Below are positions 61,519-64,000 of a DNA stretch of 64,000 nucleotides, in pieces. Each line of letters begins with the position of its first letter. Positions within the stretch are counted from its first letter, which is position 1. The position numbers were made by a program, and so were the translations under genes. Where the stretch lies: positions 157,724,875-157,788,874 of the forward strand of contig CP136062.1 of the NCBI GenBank assembly GCA_032622095.1, in the 5' to 3' direction. The stretch comes from Siphonodentalium dalli. Its lineage: Eukaryota > Mollusca > Scaphopoda > Gadilida > Siphonodentaliidae. The notes beneath the pieces were generated by a model that saw only the letters and a program-made list of their open reading frames with translations, was not told where the DNA came from and ran no database searches.

Positions 61519-61663
61519 GTAAACTTAATTAAAGTATGATCTTTTTTTCAGAAACCATAACCATGTAGGAAGTTATACATAATTATACCATATGTAGATC
61601 GGTAATATCATGCACTGCAAAATATTTTGGTTTCTAGTGGTCCCATATTGTATAAAAAAAATT
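61519..61663. other. Start of candidate intron 2
   Basis: Begins with the GTAAAC donor. A good acceptor-like tract (CTTTTTTTCAG, ending 61551) lies only 33 nt downstream. Splicing there would continue as R-N-H-N-H and could supply the missing His before an early stop, but 33 nt is below normal animal intron size. Confidence 0.35.
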
Positions 61664-61789
61664 CATTTTGGTTCAGGATAGGACCAAGCACATATTTTGT
61701 ACCGTTTGGTGTCAGTATGGCTATTCAATAGCCATATTGAAACCAAACGGTACCAAACTATGTGCTTGGTCCCATACTGAACCAAAATG
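61664..61789. repeat. 126-bp inverted repeat
   Basis: Arms of about 60 bp start CATTTTGGTTCAGGATAGGA and meet at GGCTATT-CAATAGCC; the right arm is ACCGTTTGG... complemented with a few mismatches. It resembles a small foldback MITE inside the candidate intron. Confidence 0.88.
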
Positions 61790-62497
61790 AAAAATTTAGT
61801 CAAAATGACAATGAAAACAAAAATAAGTATAAGTAGATATATATAGCTACTTAACATAAGCTACGTTTTATAACTCATACCTTATCGCATTTAAGTGTTC
61901 CAGAAACTATATAACGTTATTCAAGCGGCATAATTATTTTACCCCTGCACTTTAAAAATGGTACGAGGTTTATAGTACGAAAATCAAAATATTCTTCCGG
62001 TGAATGAACCAACCATGTGCGATGTGTTTTCGTGTTTACAAACTTCTCTTGTTTAGATTGTTTTAGCAAATAATTGGACCTAACTTGCTTCTTAATAGCC
62101 TGGAATATTGTTGGCACTGTCTGGATTATGTTGGTATATGAAAGGGACAAGAGGTTATAACCTCCGAAAACAGGCGAAGTCAACGAATGCAGACAATTTC
62201 AGTGCCAATGGCAATGGGACTGATTACACAAGTTTGACAATGACATGCACGACAAGGCTGTGGATTTCAAATGACAGATACTTAAGTTTCACAAAATTAT
62301 AAACCGTCCAATTACCTAACAAGTCTGACAAGAGTCAAACACTGGTGACTAGGATTACGAGACATACAATTATGTAGAAATTGGTCGGAATTATGACGTC
62401 ACAGATCAGTCATGACTCATGAGTCCGTCACAAGTTTGTTGAATGTTCAAGGCTGCAACGTACGAGTACCTGGCTGTACAAAGGAAGATGGATCATA
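61790..62497. other. Unassigned stretch downstream of the zinc-finger exon
   Basis: AT-rich; an 88-codon minus-strand frame (62183-61917) and a 64-codon plus frame (62108-62302) show no recognised domain. May be intron. Confidence 0.4.
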
Positions 62498-62957
62498 TTC
62501 TTCAATATTTATCGAAGCGTGATTTGAGAACCATGTCGCCATGACATATTGCCCAGTTATGGAGTCAGCAATTCTTTTGATTGAAACGCCGGTGACGCGC
62601 GCTGTGATAATGTTGTGAAATATTTATGAAATGAAGGATAATCTCGGAGATACGATCCAATTCTGGGACACACATTATCACTGAATCCATCGCAAGCTTT
62701 TAGTAACATACTACAGCTATTCTTCAATTTTCATCGAAAAGTGATTTGAGAACCATGTCGCCATGACATATTGCCCAGTTACGGAGTCTCTTATTCTTTT
62801 AATTGAAACGCCAGTGACGCTGTGATATTGTTGTGATATTGTATTTATGAAATGACGGATAATCTCGGAGATACGGATCCAATTCTTGGACACACATTAT
62901 CACTGAATCCATCACAAGCTTTTACATGTACATGTTGTGACGTACTACAGCTATGCT
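62498..62957. repeat. 222-bp tandem duplication
   Basis: Two copies from CTTCAATATTTATCGAA (about 62499) and CTTCAATTTTCATCGAA (about 62722). Both contain GATTTGAGAACCATGTCGCC, CATGACATATTGCCCAGTTA and ACACATTATCACTGAATCCA; about 90 percent alike by eye. Confidence 0.88.
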
Positions 62958-63279
62958 CTGATTAATCGTCCCCTTTAAAAAAGTTGTAGGGCGTTAATGA
63001 CACCGGTTATACCATACCGCCGTTCAACTATATTATTAATAGTACTGTAGAAAGATTTTTCAACGTACTATTAATATTTAGCGACTCCTGTACTCCGCAT
63101 TAAATTTTCACATGGCCACCTTACATGTACACCCAGTCCAGCTTTTCTTGAGCGCCATGCACTGTGTTAACTTAACTACCTTGCTGGACAAAACAAATTT
63201 CCGCTTAACATCAGTGCAGTTAGCGTTGCCACCGTGGCTGAAATGCAACAACACTGCAGCTCCACCGGCTAACTACATG
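62958..63279. other. Unassigned stretch
   Basis: A plus-strand open frame from 63112 (77 codons) runs into the GTGTACTTGCC repeats; no domain recognised. Confidence 0.4.
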
Positions 63280-63500
63280 TACAGTTGGGCCGCAGTGTAC
63301 TTGCCATTCGTCCATGGTGTAGTTGCCGCGGTGTACGTTCATTAAACTGAAAAAAGATGATACAAACCAGAAATCTAACCATGGTGTACATGCCATTCGG
63401 CCATGTTGTAGTTACCTTTCGGCCATGGTGTACTTGCCGTTCGGACACAGTGTACTTGCCTTCAGCCGCAGTGTACTTGCCGTTAAACGGCGGTGGTCAA
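63280..63500. repeat. GTGTACTTGCCGTTCGG-type short repeat cluster
   Basis: About eight imperfect copies of GTGTA(C/G)TTGCC followed by (G/A)TTCGGCCA or similar, spaced roughly 18-30 bp, more GC-rich than the surroundings. Open frames over it are translation of the repeat. Confidence 0.7.
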
Positions 63501-64000
63501 CCGCAGTTACAAACGCTAACACGGCGGCCGAACGGTAAATACACCGCGGTGTCAAAACTTGTTTTGTCGAGCGGGGTATACACAAAACAATATTTCAATT
63601 AATAATTTGTTTATGGTCTGTGGTGGTTATAATGCTGACTTTAAAAAGGTACGAAGGTCGGTCATGGTAGGATTGATCATGGTTAAAAGCATCATCAACA
63701 ATGCGGTAATATCGGTGTCAACGTCGTTAGGGGGGTCCAATTAGAGCTTAGCTGTATATATATATACAGGTACATGAACATGTAGACCATTCCAATGTCC
63801 AGATGCATCATGTTGTTACTAAAACATGTGTGGCTAAACTGGCTAGCATTCAGAACGATTCGGACATTATCGCTTTGCTGTGAAATAACCTCTTCCATAA
63901 TTGGAAACCATATTCGCGAAATTCTACATTATATGGCTCTGGTGATCAGGCAATGACATTGACTCGATGACGCATAGCTGCGAATGGAGAATAATTTTTT
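63501..64000. other. Unassigned right edge
   Basis: No gene recognised; short (TA)n at about 63753-63765. Confidence 0.4.

Noticed and set aside
1-64000. tRNA, rRNA or bacterial-type promoter/terminator signals
   Set aside because: No TTCGAATC-type arm with a matching acceptor stem, no rRNA core words, and no bacterial gene organisation were seen by eye; a covariance search could still find a diverged tRNA.

Overview
The window looks like nuclear DNA from an animal, most likely a marine invertebrate such as a mollusc (inference). It is AT-rich and gene-poor. It carries decayed non-LTR retrotransposon and Crypton-type tyrosine recombinase sequence, a C2H2 zinc-finger exon bounded by GT/AG splice sites, and TTAGGG-type repeats, the usual animal telomere motif. 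I saw no operons, ribosome binding sites, tRNAs, rRNAs or CRISPR arrays. Nearly all of it is repeat and transposon relics.

Layout. 1-13.9 kb: a minus-strand LINE reverse transcriptase remnant, an interstitial TTAGGG-like tract, a GGTACTC-palindrome cluster, a dispersed repeat shared in inverted orientation with 56 kb, a TIR element of about 0.7 kb (10.7-11.4 kb), and unassigned AT-rich sequence. 13.9-17.8 kb: a minisatellite of about 116 copies of a 33-bp (11-codon) unit that stays open in three reading frames. 18.3-23 kb: a second LINE tail, a field of short palindromes, a TTAA-flanked TIR element and a ~155-bp tandem repeat. 23.5-25.25 kb: a nearly complete Crypton/DUF3504-like tyrosine recombinase gene broken by two in-frame stops and one frameshift.

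25.9-45.2 kb: four head-to-tail copies of a 4.82-kb unit. Each holds a 153-bp palindrome, a truncated and a complete copy of a foldback element, a further 112-bp hairpin and a 9-bp minisatellite. Shared variants pair units 1 with 3 and 2 with 4, so the array probably grew by dimer duplication. An old inverted copy of part of the unit lies just to the right (45.45-45.89 kb). 47.0-55.7 kb: two tandem copies of a 4.32-kb unit, mostly a 37-bp minisatellite that itself contains a 552-bp higher-order repeat.

56-64 kb: the best candidate for a living gene. A short first exon (58517-58559) and a C2H2 exon (61356-61518) have compatible intron phase. The intron between them holds a 1.6-kb TIR element flanked by TTA, as in PIF/Harbinger elements, and that element is filled by a 62-bp minisatellite. 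Several perfect or near-perfect palindromes and local duplications follow. Repeat statements come from direct reading; family assignments are from recognised protein or terminus signatures and were not checked by any search.
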